From NCBI RefSeq assembly GCF_001571775.1, contig NZ_LRVM01000006.1, positions 62,001-126,000 on the forward strand: DNA of 64,000 nt, in the 5' to 3' direction. The notes under the pieces were generated by a model. That model saw nothing but the letters and a program-made list of their open reading frames with translations, was not told where the DNA came from and searched no databases. The DNA comes from Anaerotignum neopropionicum (GTDB lineage: Bacteria; Bacillota; Clostridia; Lachnospirales; Anaerotignaceae). A program made the translations under genes and the position numbers. Shown here in pieces: positions 1-9,226 of this stretch. Every line of letters begins with the position of its first letter. Position 1 is the stretch's first letter.

Positions 1-77
1 TGCTTTCCCTCAAGTATAAAACTACGCTCCGCCATCTGATGACAGACAGCAGAGCCAATAAAATCAAACACATTCAT
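1..77 (-). CDS. DUF2085 family membrane protein, 5' fragment
   Basis: Only the first 25 codons are inside the window; the gene runs off the left edge. The N-terminus reads MNVFDFIGSAVCHQMAERSF, and the CHQ-x-x-x-RSF signature is the opening motif of the DUF2085 family of small predicted membrane proteins of unknown function. The ATG lies 4 nt after the stop codon of the zinc-ribbon gene upstream, so the two are almost certainly co-transcribed and perhaps translationally coupled. The family call rests on this short motif alone. Confidence 0.6.
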   Translation of the reverse strand, partial: MNVFDFIGSAVCHQMAERSFILEGK

Positions 78-81
78 AGCT

Positions 82-561
82 TTAATAGGAGATACCGTAC
101 ATAACATTGCCCACCAGGCCAAAAAAGCCCCCAACAATGCAGCACAAAAACCAGATTCCCAGCATAATGCAGCTCACGGTAATCAAGGTTTTGCCAAATC
201 CACGGTAATCATCAATAGGACTTTTTAACAATACAATACCGGCGATTAACCCTGCAATCTGACCAACGCCGCCTACAACAAGAATTAAAATAATAATAGT
301 AACTTTTAATATTGTGGGGATCACTTGCTCCTGAACAGGTTTGGGCTCCGTTGATTGATAGCTTTCCCAGCTTCTTGCTTCACTTGCTCCTTGGAATTTC
401 TGAGAAGTTCCGTTTTCGTCCTCCACAGTAAACTCTTTTATTACCTCCGTGTCCTCCCCAGCATTCCCTTTGAAATTTACAGAATTATCCTTTAAATTGC
501 AAATTGGGCAACCCAAGTTTTCATCTAAAATCTGTCTCCCACATTTTGGGCAATAACTCAT
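82..561 (-). CDS. Zinc-ribbon membrane protein of unknown function
   Basis: A 159-residue protein. It opens with a zinc ribbon (CPKC at residues 4-7 and CPIC at 18-21, two CxxC knuckles), followed by an acidic, low-complexity linker (about 30-80). Two hydrophobic segments follow, at about 86-113 and 128-152, rich in Gly, Ile and Val. The ribbon is probably cytoplasmic ahead of the first membrane helix. A clear AAGGAG ribosome-binding site precedes the ATG. The gene starts 23 nt after the proB stop, so proB, this gene and the DUF2085 gene form one apparent operon. No specific function can be assigned; zinc-ribbon plus two-helix proteins are common and poorly characterised in Firmicutes. Confidence 0.75.
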   Translation of the reverse strand: MSYCPKCGRQILDENLGCPICNLKDNSVNFKGNAGEDTEVIKEFTVEDENGTSQKFQGASEARSWESYQSTEPKPVQEQVIPTILKVTIIILILVVGGVGQIAGLIAGIVLLKSPIDDYRGFGKTLITVSCIMLGIWFLCCIVGGFFGLVGNVMYGISY

Positions 562-584
562 ACAAATCGCTCCTTATACTTAAT

Positions 585-1379
585 TTATTCTTTTCTGCTA
601 TGAAAGAACGTCCCCACATCCTCGCCGGAAATCACCCGATGAATAATGGTAGGGTCATCCCCCAAAACAATAGCCATCCTCACTCCACCATCCTGGCAAA
701 TTTCTGCCGCCTGTAATTTGGTGAGCATCCCGCCTACACTAAACTTCGAGCCCTTGCCCCCCGCCATTTTTTTCACATCCTCCGTCACCCAATCCACACA
801 GGAAATTCTCTTTGCATTAGGATTTGTTTTCGGATCTTGATCATACAATGCATCAATGTCTGTCATCAAAATTAACAGGTCAGCACAAATTATTTCAGCC
901 ACCATAGCAGAAAGTCTGTCATTATCGGAAATTTCAATTTCGTAGGTAGAAATACTGTCGTTTGCATTTACTATAGGAATTACACCTAGCTCCATCAAGG
1001 TTTCCATGGTATTTTTGGTGTTTTCATAACGCTGGTCACTGCCAACCTCTTCCTTTGTCAGCAAAACCTGGGCAACCGTTTGATTGTACCGATCAAAAAA
1101 ATTATGATAAATCTGCATAATCATGGCCTGACCAACTGCAGCCGCAGCCTGTTTTTCGCGAATAACCGTGGGTCTTTCCTTCATGCCCATGCGAACCGCC
1201 CCAACACCAATGGCACCGCTTGTAACCAATACAACATCTTTTCCGCTGTTTCTAAGGTCAGTCAAAACCCAAGCCAATTCCTCCATGCGTTTTAGGTTTA
1301 AAAGGCCATTTGAATATGTAATGGTAGATGTACCAACCTTCACCACAACCCGCTTGCAATCCTTCAATAATTCCCTCAC
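585..1379 (-). CDS. proB: Glutamate 5-kinase
   Basis: Phosphorylates L-glutamate with ATP to gamma-glutamyl phosphate, the first step of proline synthesis, in the cytoplasm. The amino-acid kinase fold is evident: VVVKVGTST near the N-terminus, VTSGAIGVG, and the NANDS and LLILMTDIDALYD segments. The protein ends after the kinase domain at about 264 residues. It therefore lacks the C-terminal PUA domain of the longer E. coli-type enzyme, as do several other bacterial ProB proteins. The start was set at the GTG at 1379 because GGAGAGG lies 6 nt upstream of it; a TTG at 1400 in the same frame has no ribosome-binding site. proA is not adjacent, so the next pathway enzyme must be elsewhere. Confidence 0.93.
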   Translation of the reverse strand: MRELLKDCKRVVVKVGTSTITYSNGLLNLKRMEELAWVLTDLRNSGKDVVLVTSGAIGVGAVRMGMKERPTVIREKQAAAAVGQAMIMQIYHNFFDRYNQTVAQVLLTKEEVGSDQRYENTKNTMETLMELGVIPIVNANDSISTYEIEISDNDRLSAMVAEIICADLLILMTDIDALYDQDPKTNPNAKRISCVDWVTEDVKKMAGGKGSKFSVGGMLTKLQAAEICQDGGVRMAIVLGDDPTIIHRVISGEDVGTFFHSRKE

Positions 1380-1623
1380 ACTAATCCTCTCCAATTCCAA
1401 TATATAGACAAAGTATACTATATTTTTTCTTTGTAAAAAAGGGCTTTCACGAATCCAAAGAAAATATTAAACCTTTCTTTAATAATTCCATAAAAACTAA
1501 CTATCGATTTCAAATCTTTTCCGCCCTGTCCGCCCGGGGTATAAAAGCCAAAGGACCTTTTAAATGCAACTGCCTTAAATTAAGGAAAGCTCTTCCTTCC
1601 TATATATAAAAAATATATAAAAA

Positions 1624-1665
1624 AAGACCAACGGATATAGGCTTCCCCCTACCCGTCGGTCAAAA
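1624..1665 (-). terminator. Rho-independent terminator of glnS
   Basis: Directly after the glnS stop the minus strand reads GACCGACGG, a loop, then CCGTTGGTC and a T-rich tract. The 9-bp stem includes one G-T pair. It separates glnS from proB. Confidence 0.8.
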
Positions 1666-3345
1666 TTATTTGGGTAACTTAAAAGAGCTTTTTAAGGAAA
1701 CAATGCGGTTGAATACCAGTTTCTCCTCTGAAGTATCTTTGGTATCCACAATATAGTATCCATTACGCATAAACTGGAAGCGTTCTCCTTTTTGAGCCTC
1801 ACTAATGACAGGCTCAATGAAACATTCCCTAACCTCCAAGGAATTGGGGTTCATAATCATATCCCCATTCGGATCCTCGGGGTTATCCAGCATCATATAA
1901 TCATACAGTCTTGCTGTAGCCTGAATATTTTCCGTCGCACTTACCCAGTGAAGCGTTCCCTTTACTTTTCTGCCTTCAAAGCCGCTGCCGCTTTTTGTTT
2001 CGGGGTCATAGGTACAGCGAATTTCAACTACGTTTCCTGCTTCATCCTTCACAAAATCCGTACAGGTAACAAAGTACGCACCCTTTAAGCGTACCTCCTT
2101 GCCGGGAGCCAAACGGAAGAACTTTTTCACAGGTTCTTCCATGAAGTCCTCTCTTTCAATATACAGCTCCCTTGTAAAAGGTGCCATTCTTGAACCAAGC
2201 TGAGGCGCTTCCGGGTTATTTTCCAATTCAACCATTTCCACCTGGCCCTCGGGATAGTTTGTAATCACAAGCTTCACAGGATCCAAAACAGCCATAACGA
2301 CCTTCGTCTTCGTCTTTAAGTCATCCCGGATACAATAATCCAGCAATCCACTGTCAACAATACTGTTGGCCTTAGCCACACCAATACGTTCGCAGAAATC
2401 ACGAATTGCTTCGGGTGTATAGCCTCTGCGGCGCAATCCGCTTATGGTCGGCATGCGAGGGTCGTCCCAGCCATCAACCAAACCATCTTCCACCAAAGCA
2501 CGCAGCTTTCTTTTGCTCATAACCGTATTTGTCATACCCAAACGGGCAAATTCAATCTGTCTTGGAGGATTTTCTGTATATCCTGCCTCCTTGACCACCC
2601 AGTCATATAAAGGACGGTGATCCTCAAACTCCATAGTGCAGATGGAATGGGTAATGCCTTCAATGGCATCCTCCAAGGGATGGGCAAAATCATACATAGG
2701 GTAAATACACCATGCATCTCCTGTTTCATGATGGGTTGCGTGGGCAATTCTGTATATAACAGGATCTCTCATATTAATATTGGGAGAAGACATGTCAATT
2801 TTTGCGCGAAGGGTACGAGAACCATCAGGAAACTCACCGTTTTTCATACGCTCGAACAGCTCCAAATTTTCTTCAACGCTTCTGTTGCGATAGGGGCTTT
2901 CCTTGCCCGGTGCGCTTAAAGTCCCTCGATATTGGCGCATCTCCTCCGCCGACAAATCACAAACAAAGGCCTTGCCTTCCTTAATGAGCTTTACAGCAAC
3001 CTCATAATACCGCCCAAAATAGCTGGAGGCATAATATAATCTATCTTCCCAATCGAAGCCCAGCCACTTTACATCCTCACGAATAGAATCCACATACTCC
3101 ACATCTTCCTTCGTGGGATTTGTGTCATCAAAACGCAAATTGCATTTGCCGCCATAAAGGTTTGCCAAACCAAAGTTTAGGCAGATGGATTTTGCATGTC
3201 CAATATGCAAATAGCCATTAGGCTCAGGTGGAAATCTGGTATGAATTTTTTTTAATTCACCCTTCAAATCCTCCTGAATATAACTATGTATGAAGTTTCC
3301 AGTCGCACCTAATCCGCCATTTTCCATAATTTTTTCTTCTGCCAT
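1666..3345 (-). CDS. glnS: Glutaminyl-tRNA synthetase
   Basis: Charges tRNA-Gln directly with glutamine. A class I synthetase of 559 residues, the usual length for Gln[19 protein letters not shown] contains the HIGH motif (about residue 42), and VMSKRKL is the KMSKS-like loop. The anticodon-binding beta-barrel region fills the C-terminal third. The start at 3345 has GGAGG 7 nt upstream; an in-frame extension further upstream runs through the leader and is not coding. Many Clostridia use the indirect Glu-tRNA-Gln amidotransferase route, so a true GlnRS is a lineage trait often ascribed to transfer. Whether gatCAB is also present cannot be seen here. Transcription probably starts near 3610, leaving a leader of about 265 nt. 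Confidence 0.96.
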   Translation of the reverse strand: MAEEKIMENGGLGATGNFIHSYIQEDLKGELKKIHTRFPPEPNGYLHIGHAKSICLNFGLANLYGGKCNLRFDDTNPTKEDVEYVDSIREDVKWLGFDWEDRLYYASSYFGRYYEVAVKLIKEGKAFVCDLSAEEMRQYRGTLSAPGKESPYRNRSVEENLELFERMKNGEFPDGSRTLRAKIDMSSPNINMRDPVIYRIAHATHHETGDAWCIYPMYDFAHPLEDAIEGITHSICTMEFEDHRPLYDWVVKEAGYTENPPRQIEFARLGMTNTVMSKRKLRALVEDGLVDGWDDPRMPTISGLRRRGYTPEAIRDFCERIGVAKANSIVDSGLLDYCIRDDLKTKTKVVMAVLDPVKLVITNYPEGQVEMVELENNPEAPQLGSRMAPFTRELYIEREDFMEEPVKKFFRLAPGKEVRLKGAYFVTCTDFVKDEAGNVVEIRCTYDPETKSGSGFEGRKVKGTLHWVSATENIQATARLYDYMMLDNPEDPNGDMIMNPNSLEVRECFIEPVISEAQKGERFQFMRNGYYIVDTKDTSEEKLVFNRIVSLKSSFKLPK

Positions 3346-3869
3346 ATTGCTATCCTCCCAAGTTTGTGGTTGTCTTGCTTGTATTATTGCACAAAAAGGT
3401 ATTCTCACATAAAACCAAACCCAATGCCATTTGATAAAAGGATTCCCGTTTTTCCGCATTTCAAACGTAGTCCTACAAATTAAATATCGTTTACAGAGAG
3501 AGCATAAGCCAAACACGCTTCTCCTGCATTTTATTCATAGAATGTTCCCCTTTTGCAACGCTCATTTTTCCAGCCGGCAATGATAACGAGTCCCTTCCGA
3601 CCTTCATAATTATAATATTATAATATAGCCCGACTTTAAACGCAATTAATTTCCAAACAAAATTTGCCTTTTCTTTTCCCTTATCCTTGAATAATATTTG
3701 TTTTTTTATGTTATTCATAGTAAAATTAAATTTAAAGCAAAATTTTAATAATTAATCTGGGCAAAAATTATCATCTAATTTATGCCTTACAATACATCAT
3801 GATCATTGACAGATGCAATGTATCACCTAAAAATTTTAATTTAATATGAAGCTATTAGGAGGAACAATA
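3346..3869. other. Divergent intergenic region glnS / DUF5721 gene
   Basis: This 524-bp AT-rich gap holds the glnS promoter and leader on the minus strand and a promoter for the DUF5721 gene on the plus strand (TTGACA at 3806-3811, 16 bp, TAAAAA at 3828-3833). The glnS leader contains a 15-codon ORF with a reasonable ribosome-binding site. No tRNA, T-box consensus or longer credible gene was seen. Confidence 0.6.
3617..3645 (-). promoter_or_regulatory. Probable SigA promoter of glnS
   Basis: On the minus strand TTGCGT (3645-3640) and TATAAT (3622-3617) are separated by 17 bp. The start would be near 3610. The hexamers fit well, but the site lies in AT-rich DNA and is untested. Confidence 0.55.
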
Positions 3870-4325
3870 ATGCTGGCTTTTACCGTTTATGATACAAAAA
3901 AAATCATGGCATATTTATTAAAAGGAGATATTTTTGATCACTTTGCCTTTCGTCAAGCCGAAATTTATTCCTTTGCTTCCTTCTCCATAAATGGTACAAA
4001 GGATGAAACCCTTCTCACCGAAGAGGACAAGGAGCCATATTGCCTTTGGTCGGAAATAAAGCCCATTGTTTTTGAAACAGTGAAGGGAAAACGACTTCCC
4101 AAAAGTATGAAATTGGTTTTTTCCCTCACAAAAGAAAAAACCAATCGATACCCCAATGCAAAAGCGGTTTTTTTGAACCTTTTATTCCGGGAAGGAACCC
4201 TTTTGTGTACCACCTCCGTGGCAGAAGAAACCTTTTCTTTAGAACAAAAGGCAAACAAACAGTGGGATGAAGATATTTTAGCTTTTTTTAAAAAACATGA
4301 AGTTACAATTCAAATCGAAACGTAA
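3870..4325 (+). CDS. DUF5721 family protein
   Basis: A 151-residue soluble protein of unknown function. The N-terminal MLAFTVYDTKKIMAYLLKGD and the following FDHF-x-x-RQAEI-x-SFASFSINGT pattern resemble the DUF5721 family, which I recall from Lachnospirales-type Clostridia. There is no signal peptide or membrane segment. The start at 3870 was chosen because AGGAGG lies 8 nt upstream; an in-frame ATG at 3846 contains that ribosome-binding site in its own codons. The stop lies 9 bp before a CIRCE inverted repeat followed by T residues, so the operator may also terminate this transcript. The family assignment is from memory of sequence style. Confidence 0.65.
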   Translation: MLAFTVYDTKKIMAYLLKGDIFDHFAFRQAEIYSFASFSINGTKDETLLTEEDKEPYCLWSEIKPIVFETVKGKRLPKSMKLVFSLTKEKTNRYPNAKAVFLNLLFREGTLLCTTSVAEETFSLEQKANKQWDEDILAFFKKHEVTIQIET

Positions 4326-4334
4326 CGTACTTTG

Positions 4335-4361
4335 TTAGCACTCAATCAAATTGAGTGCTAA
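4335..4361 (+). promoter_or_regulatory. CIRCE operator upstream of htpG
   Basis: A perfect TTAGCACTC, 9-bp spacer, GAGTGCTAA inverted repeat, the consensus binding site of the HrcA repressor. It ends 7 bp before the -35 hexamer of the htpG promoter. A second copy precedes hrcA at 27516-27542. A T run follows directly, so the transcript from the DUF5721 gene could fold here as a terminator. Confidence 0.95.
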
Positions 4362-4368
4362 TTTTTTA

Positions 4369-4397
4369 TTGACTTTTTCCCAAATAGTGACTAAAAT
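4369..4397 (+). promoter_or_regulatory. SigA promoter of htpG
   Basis: TTGACT (4369-4374), a 17-bp spacer and TAAAAT (4392-4397), directly downstream of CIRCE. Transcription would start near 4404, about 48 nt before the htpG start codon. Confidence 0.8.
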
Positions 4398-4451
4398 TAG
4401 AAATATATTATACAAGCTACAAACAATCTTTGTTTTAGGAGGTCATGTAAC

Positions 4452-6470
4452 ATGAACGAAAAAGGAAATCTATCCATAAACAGCGAAAATTTCCTGCCGA
4501 TTATAAAAAAATGGTTGTATACCGACAAGGATATTTTCGTTCGAGAATTGGTATCCAATGCTTGTGATGCCGTTACAAAGCTGCAAAAATTAGTCCTCAT
4601 GGGCCAGGCGGAAGTTGCCGAGAATGACAAATTTGAAATTCGCGTTGTTTTAAATCAAGATCTTCAAACGCTTCAAATTATCGACAATGGTATCGGTATG
4701 ACCGCCGATGAAATCAAAAAATACATTAACCAAATTGCCTTCTCCGGCGCAACGGATTTTCTTGCAAAATTTCAAGAAAAGGCGGAACAGGAAAATGAAA
4801 TTATCGGTCATTTTGGTTTGGGCTTTTATTCCGCCTTTATGGTCGCAGATCAAGTTGAAATTGATACCCTTTCCTATCAAACAGGGGCCGAAGGCGCAAA
4901 ATGGATTTGTCAAGGCGGCATTGATTATGAAATGGATGGCGGAACAAGGGAAACACGAGGTACTACCATTACCCTTCATTTAGGAGAGGACGGAAAAGAA
5001 TTTTTAGAGGAATCCACCCTATATGCAGCCCTTCAGAAATATTGTTCCTTTATGCCGGTTCCTATTTTTGTTGAAATTATCAAAGAACCAACTGAGGAAG
5101 AAAAAGCAGCTGCAAAAAAAGAATCCAATACGCTCCATGTGTCTGCCGAAGAAGCACAAACCTTAACAAAGGAGGATGCTTTAGAAAAGCTGGAAGCAAA
5201 AAATGCCGAAGAGTCACAGGAGCCTAAGCCGCTCAATGACACCACCCCCCTGTGGCAAAAGCAACCGAAGGATTGTACCGATGAAGAATATAAAGCTTTC
5301 TATCATAAAGTGTTTTTTGACATGAATGATCCTCTGTTTTGGATTCATTTGAATATGGATTACCCCTTCCGTCTAAAAGGAATTTTGTTCTTCCCTAAAC
5401 TGGTTGAGCATATGGACGTTGTGGCGGGGGAAATTAAGCTCTATTCCAATCAAGTATACATTGCAGACAACATTAAAGAAGTCGTTCCCGAATTTTTGCT
5501 TTTGCTAAAAGGCGTTTTGGATTGCCCTGACATGCCCTTAAACGTATCCCGCAGCGCTTTGCAAAATGATGGCTATGTTGAAAAAATGAATACCTACATT
5601 ACAAAAAAAGTTGCGGATAAGCTGACGCAGCTCTTCAAAAATGAACGCACCACATATGAAAGCTTCTGGGATGATATTGGTATTTTCATCAAATATGGCT
5701 GTATGCGGGAAGAAAAATTCTACGATAAGGTAAAGGATGCGCTATTGCTCAAAACCACCGATAATGCATACGAAACCCTTGGGGAATATTTGGAGAAGAA
5801 TAAAGAAAAGCATGAAAACAAGCTGTTTTTTGTTTCCGATGAAAACTTGCAGGCGCAATATATCCGCCTGTTTAAGGAGCAAGGTCTGGAAGCCGTAATT
5901 CTCTCTACTTCCATAGACAAACCCTTTGTTTCATTTTTGGAATACAAAAACTCCGGCGTGAAGCTGCAGCGTATAGACGCTGACATCACAGATACCTTGC
6001 AGAAAAAAGAAGATACTGAAAAATCGGAGGCTAAAAAACAGGCGGACGAATTTACAAATACACGAATGGAAACATTATTCCGCAGCCTTTTGCATAACGA
6101 TTCCTTAAAGGTTACTGTGGAAGCATTAAAAGCAGTAAACATTTCTGCCATGCTTCTTTTAAGCGAAAGCTCTCGACGCATGATGGAAATGATGGAGGCA
6201 TACGGGAATGCGAAAGATTTAAAAGCAATGTTTTCTGAAGTTAAGCCCGAAGAAACTTTAGTCCTCAATCGTTCCAACGGCCTGGTGAAACACCTGATAG
6301 ATATGAGCGAAAAGGAAGAAAAGCAACAGGATGTTGAAACATTATGCCATCATATCTATGACCTGGCCCTTATGAGCCATCGTTCCCTCACAGCTGAGGA
6401 AATGACAAATTTTATTGACCGTAGTAACACGCTGTTGGAAAAACTAGCATTCTTTGAAGCAAATAAATAA
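4452..6470 (+). CDS. htpG: Chaperone HtpG (bacterial Hsp90)
   Basis: ATP-dependent dimeric cytoplasmic chaperone. The 672-residue length fits the family. The N-terminal GHKL ATPase domain shows FVRELVSNACDA, the DNGIGM motif and GHFGLGFYSAFMVAD. A charged linker rich in Lys and Glu (about 215-270) joins it to the middle domain (PFRLKGILFFPK, LPLNVSRSALQ-type region). The C-terminal dimerisation region ends without the eukaryotic MEEVD, as in bacteria. AGGAGG precedes the ATG. A CIRCE element and a SigA promoter lie directly upstream, so HrcA repression is expected, unlike B. subtilis htpG, which is not in the HrcA regulon. It is a single-gene transcript flanked by CIRCE and a long hairpin. 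Confidence 0.97.
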   Translation: MNEKGNLSINSENFLPIIKKWLYTDKDIFVRELVSNACDAVTKLQKLVLMGQAEVAENDKFEIRVVLNQDLQTLQIIDNGIGMTADEIKKYINQIAFSGATDFLAKFQEKAEQENEIIGHFGLGFYSAFMVADQVEIDTLSYQTGAEGAKWICQGGIDYEMDGGTRETRGTTITLHLGEDGKEFLEESTLYAALQKYCSFMPVPIFVEIIKEPTEEEKAAAKKESNTLHVSAEEAQTLTKEDALEKLEAKNAEESQEPKPLNDTTPLWQKQPKDCTDEEYKAFYHKVFFDMNDPLFWIHLNMDYPFRLKGILFFPKLVEHMDVVAGEIKLYSNQVYIADNIKEVVPEFLLLLKGVLDCPDMPLNVSRSALQNDGYVEKMNTYITKKVADKLTQLFKNERTTYESFWDDIGIFIKYGCMREEKFYDKVKDALLLKTTDNAYETLGEYLEKNKEKHENKLFFVSDENLQAQYIRLFKEQGLEAVILSTSIDKPFVSFLEYKNSGVKLQRIDADITDTLQKKEDTEKSEAKKQADEFTNTRMETLFRSLLHNDSLKVTVEALKAVNISAMLLLSESSRRMMEMMEAYGNAKDLKAMFSEVKPEETLVLNRSNGLVKHLIDMSEKEEKQQDVETLCHHIYDLALMSHRSLTAEEMTNFIDRSNTLLEKLAFFEANK

Positions 6471-6513
6471 TATACAAATAATTTTGTATTATATGAATAA
6501 AACTTTTCTAATC

Positions 6514-6567
6514 AAAAAAACGAAGTATAAAAGCAGGACAAAATTGTCCCGCTTTTATACTTCGTTT
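6514..6567 (+). terminator. Long hairpin downstream of htpG
   Basis: Arms at 6519-6540 and 6545-6566 form a stem of about 22 bp with one mismatch around an AAAT loop. It is the only candidate terminator for htpG. The T tract is poor on the plus strand (GTTTGC), whereas on the minus strand the stem is followed by seven T residues, so it is better built for minus-strand transcripts. Confidence 0.6.
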
Positions 6568-6903
6568 GCAAATTACTCTCCCCTAGGCGAAGCTATTTTT
6601 TTTTTGCAGTTTTTTCGGCATTTTTTTTAAATTTTGAAGATAGAACGCCATTACTTATTACAATTTTTTTAGCGATTTATCAATTTATCCAATGATATAT
6701 TTTAAATAGAAAATATCATAGGAATATTGCATATTAATTATTTAAAATATTAGATTTTTTTGTAAAAATTACCATTAAAATTTTATTTTAGCAGTTTAAA
6801 GTAATTAAGTTGACGAAAAGATTAAAAAAAATTTTTCGAAGTTGTAATACCACTTGTAAACAGTGTATAATTACTAATAACAAGTTGTAACAGGAGGTGA
6901 AAT
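6568..6903 (+). promoter_or_regulatory. AT-rich gap with promoter of the cstA-associated operon
   Basis: Very AT-rich and without a credible ORF. Near its end TTGTAA (6842-6847), an 18-bp spacer and TATAAT (6866-6871) form a likely SigA promoter about 30 nt before the next gene. The rest shows no recognised motif; catabolite (cre) control of cstA would be plausible, but no site was identified. Confidence 0.55.
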
Positions 6904-7404
6904 ATGACAAAAGAAACATTCCTAGAAAAACTATTGCCGTCATATCAAACATATTTTGACATACAATACAATGTCAATATTGACACAAGACAATATCCCG
7001 CCATTGCACAATTTCACTCCCGCCAGGAAAAATACGTCTTGGTTCATTCCGCTAAAATTTGGGCAACAGAAATGAACGAATATGCATATTTTGCTTTTGC
7101 AGATGTTCCAACCATTGATGATTTTTTATCCCTGAAAAAGGATGTCCTTCAATTGGGTTTAGCACAAATTAAGCCCCACAGCGAGCATATGTATTCTTAT
7201 GTTACGTTAATTATCGTGGCAGATTTACTGCCAGAAGAAATAATCAAGGAAATAGAAAAAGCTAAGTACCATAAAACCTATTTGTTTTCCATCTATGGAT
7301 GGATGCATCTGAGGATTGCTGCGGTAGACCTCAGCAACGGAAAAGTCTACTCAAATAAAAGGGGAAAAGAGCTCCTGCCGTTGCTGCAAAATATTTTATC
7401 TTAA
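6904..7404 (+). CDS. Uncharacterised small protein paired with CstA-type permease
   Basis: A 166-residue soluble protein that I do not recognise. It is rich in aromatic residues (YQTYFDIQYNVNID, a WMHLRIAAVDL segment) with no signal peptide, membrane helix or cysteine motif. A strong AGGAGGTGA ribosome-binding site precedes the ATG. It ends 48 nt before the cstA-family gene and shares the promoter at 6842-6871, so it is probably co-expressed with the permease. An accessory or regulatory role for the transporter is inference from position only. Confidence 0.7.
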   Translation: MTKETFLEKLLPSYQTYFDIQYNVNIDTRQYPAIAQFHSRQEKYVLVHSAKIWATEMNEYAYFAFADVPTIDDFLSLKKDVLQLGLAQIKPHSEHMYSYVTLIIVADLLPEEIIKEIEKAKYHKTYLFSIYGWMHLRIAAVDLSNGKVYSNKRGKELLPLLQNILS

Positions 7405-7452
7405 TCATCTATATTTTGTTTTCTTGAATAACCTTGGGAAGGAGGATATTTT

Positions 7453-9135
7453 ATGAATTCACTGGTATTATTACTTATCTCCATTGTCGTACTTTTTGTT
7501 GGATACATTACATACGGCAGCTGGCTGGCAAAAGAATGGGGGGTTGATCCCTCAAAAGAAACACCTTCACACACAGAGCAGGACGGTGTAGATTATGTCC
7601 CTGCAAAAGCTCCTGTATTAATGGGACACCATTTTGCATCCATCGCAGGTGCTGGCCCAATCAACGGCCCTATCCAGGCTGCTATCTTCGGCTGGGTACC
7701 TGTATTGCTTTGGATCCTCATCGGTGGTATTTTCTTTGGTGCCGTACAAGACTTTTCATCAATTTTTGCATCTATCCGCCACAAAGGAAAATCCATTGGT
7801 CATGTTATTGAGCAAAATGTGGGCGCAAAAGCAAAAAAACTGTTTCTAATTTTTGCTTATTTGACACTGCTTCTGGTAGTTGCTGCATTTGCAAGTATCG
7901 TTGTAGGAACCTTCAACGGCTTTACCCCTGAGGGAGAACTCGTTCCCGCAAATGGTTCCACTGCAACAATCTCGGTATTATTTATTTTAATAGCAATTAT
8001 TTTCGGTGCTTTGGTTTATCGTAAAAACGCACCTCTTAGTGTGGCAACCGTTGTTGGTGTCATTGCTATTATTGCTTGTATTGCCATTGGTTTGAATTTC
8101 CCCATTTATTTATCCGGAACAGCATGGTTAGTTATTATTTTAATTTACATCTTCATCGCTTCTGTAACGCCGGTTTGGATATTGCTGCAGCCAAGAGATT
8201 ATTTAAATTCATTTTTACTCTATGGCATGATGATTGCAGCTATCATCGGTGTAGTTGGCAGTCACCCTACAATCAACCTGCCTGCATTCACAGGCTTTGC
8301 GGGTATTAACGGCAATAGTCAATTGTTCCCTATGTTGTTTATCACTGTTGCCTGCGGTGCAATTTCCGGTTTCCATAGCTTAGTTGGTTCAGGTACAACT
8401 TCCAAACAGCTTGACTCCGAAAAGGATGCTAAGGTTATTGGTTACGGAGGTATGTTAATCGAATGTGGTTTGGCAGTTATCGCCTTGATTACAGTAGGTA
8501 TTCTTTTTGCTGATGGTGCTATGCCTAAAGGCACACCCACACAAATTTTTGCAACAGGCATTGCAACTATGATCGCTTCCATTGGTTTGGAATCCGCTTA
8601 TAACGTAGCATACGCAATCATTATTTTAGCTGTATCCGCTTTCTGTTTGACATCCCTGGACACAGCAACAAGACTTGCAAGATACATGTTCCAGGAATTC
8701 TTTATTCCAGAAGGCACCGACCCTCATACATTAACTGGTTTCAAAAAAGTATGTGCTAACCCTTACTTTGCAACCCTGGTTACCGTTATTATCGGCGGTC
8801 TTATGGCTGTTGGCGGCTATGCAAAGATTTGGCCTTTGTTCGGTTCTGCAAACCAGCTGCTTGCAGCTTTGGCTCTGTTGGCTGCTGCTGCTTGGTTGGG
8901 TAACATTGGTAAGAACAACAAAATGTTCATAATCCCAATGGTATTCATGCTGGTTGCAACAATCAGTGCATTAGTTATCACACTGATCAAGAACGTAAAA
9001 GCCTTTTCAGCGGGAACCGCAACCATGTCCGCAGAGGGTCTGCAGATTATATTCATTGTTTTATTAATTGCATTGGCAATTGATCTGGCAGTGGAAGGTT
9101 GTCGGGTAATTTTTGGTAACAAAAAAACTGCATAA
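7453..9135 (+). CDS. cstA: CstA family carbon-starvation permease
   Basis: Polytopic inner-membrane transporter of 560 residues, slightly shorter than the roughly 700-residue E. coli CstA, as is common in Firmicutes. CstA family members are linked to peptide or pyruvate uptake under carbon limitation; the substrate here is not readable. Family hallmarks are GHHFASIAGAGPINGP near residue 57, the GAVQDFSSIF segment, ISGFHSLVGSGTTSKQ in the middle, and AFCLTSLDTATRLARYMFQE. About 14 hydrophobic segments are visible. AAGGAGG lies ahead of the ATG. A terminator follows, so the transcript probably comprises only this gene and the unknown gene upstream. Confidence 0.93.
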   Translation: MNSLVLLLISIVVLFVGYITYGSWLAKEWGVDPSKETPSHTEQDGVDYVPAKAPVLMGHHFASIAGAGPINGPIQAAIFGWVPVLLWILIGGIFFGAVQDFSSIFASIRHKGKSIGHVIEQNVGAKAKKLFLIFAYLTLLLVVAAFASIVVGTFNGFTPEGELVPANGSTATISVLFILIAIIFGALVYRKNAPLSVATVVGVIAIIACIAIGLNFPIYLSGTAWLVIILIYIFIASVTPVWILLQPRDYLNSFLLYGMMIAAIIGVVGSHPTINLPAFTGFAGINGNSQLFPMLFITVACGAISGFHSLVGSGTTSKQLDSEKDAKVIGYGGMLIECGLAVIALITVGILFADGAMPKGTPTQIFATGIATMIASIGLESAYNVAYAIIILAVSAFCLTSLDTATRLARYMFQEFFIPEGTDPHTLTGFKKVCANPYFATLVTVIIGGLMAVGGYAKIWPLFGSANQLLAALALLAAAAWLGNIGKNNKMFIIPMVFMLVATISALVITLIKNVKAFSAGTATMSAEGLQIIFIVLLIALAIDLAVEGCRVIFGNKKTA

Positions 9136-9171
9136 AATTCATTAAAAACAAAAATATAGATGATGGAAAAC

Positions 9172-9226
9172 GGATGTCCCAAACTGTAAGTTAAAAAACT
9201 TATCAGCAGGGGCATCCTTTTCTTTT
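9172..9226 (+). terminator. Rho-independent terminator of cstA
   Basis: GGATGTCCC (9172-9180) pairs with GGGGCATCC (9209-9217), with a smaller inner AAGTT/AACTT stem, followed by a T-rich tract. The remaining bases to 9371 hold nothing recognisable. Confidence 0.85.

Noticed and set aside
3346-3516. In-frame N-terminal extension of GlnRS
   Set aside because: Residues before the ATG at 3345 do not resemble GlnRS, and GGAGG sits just before 3345.
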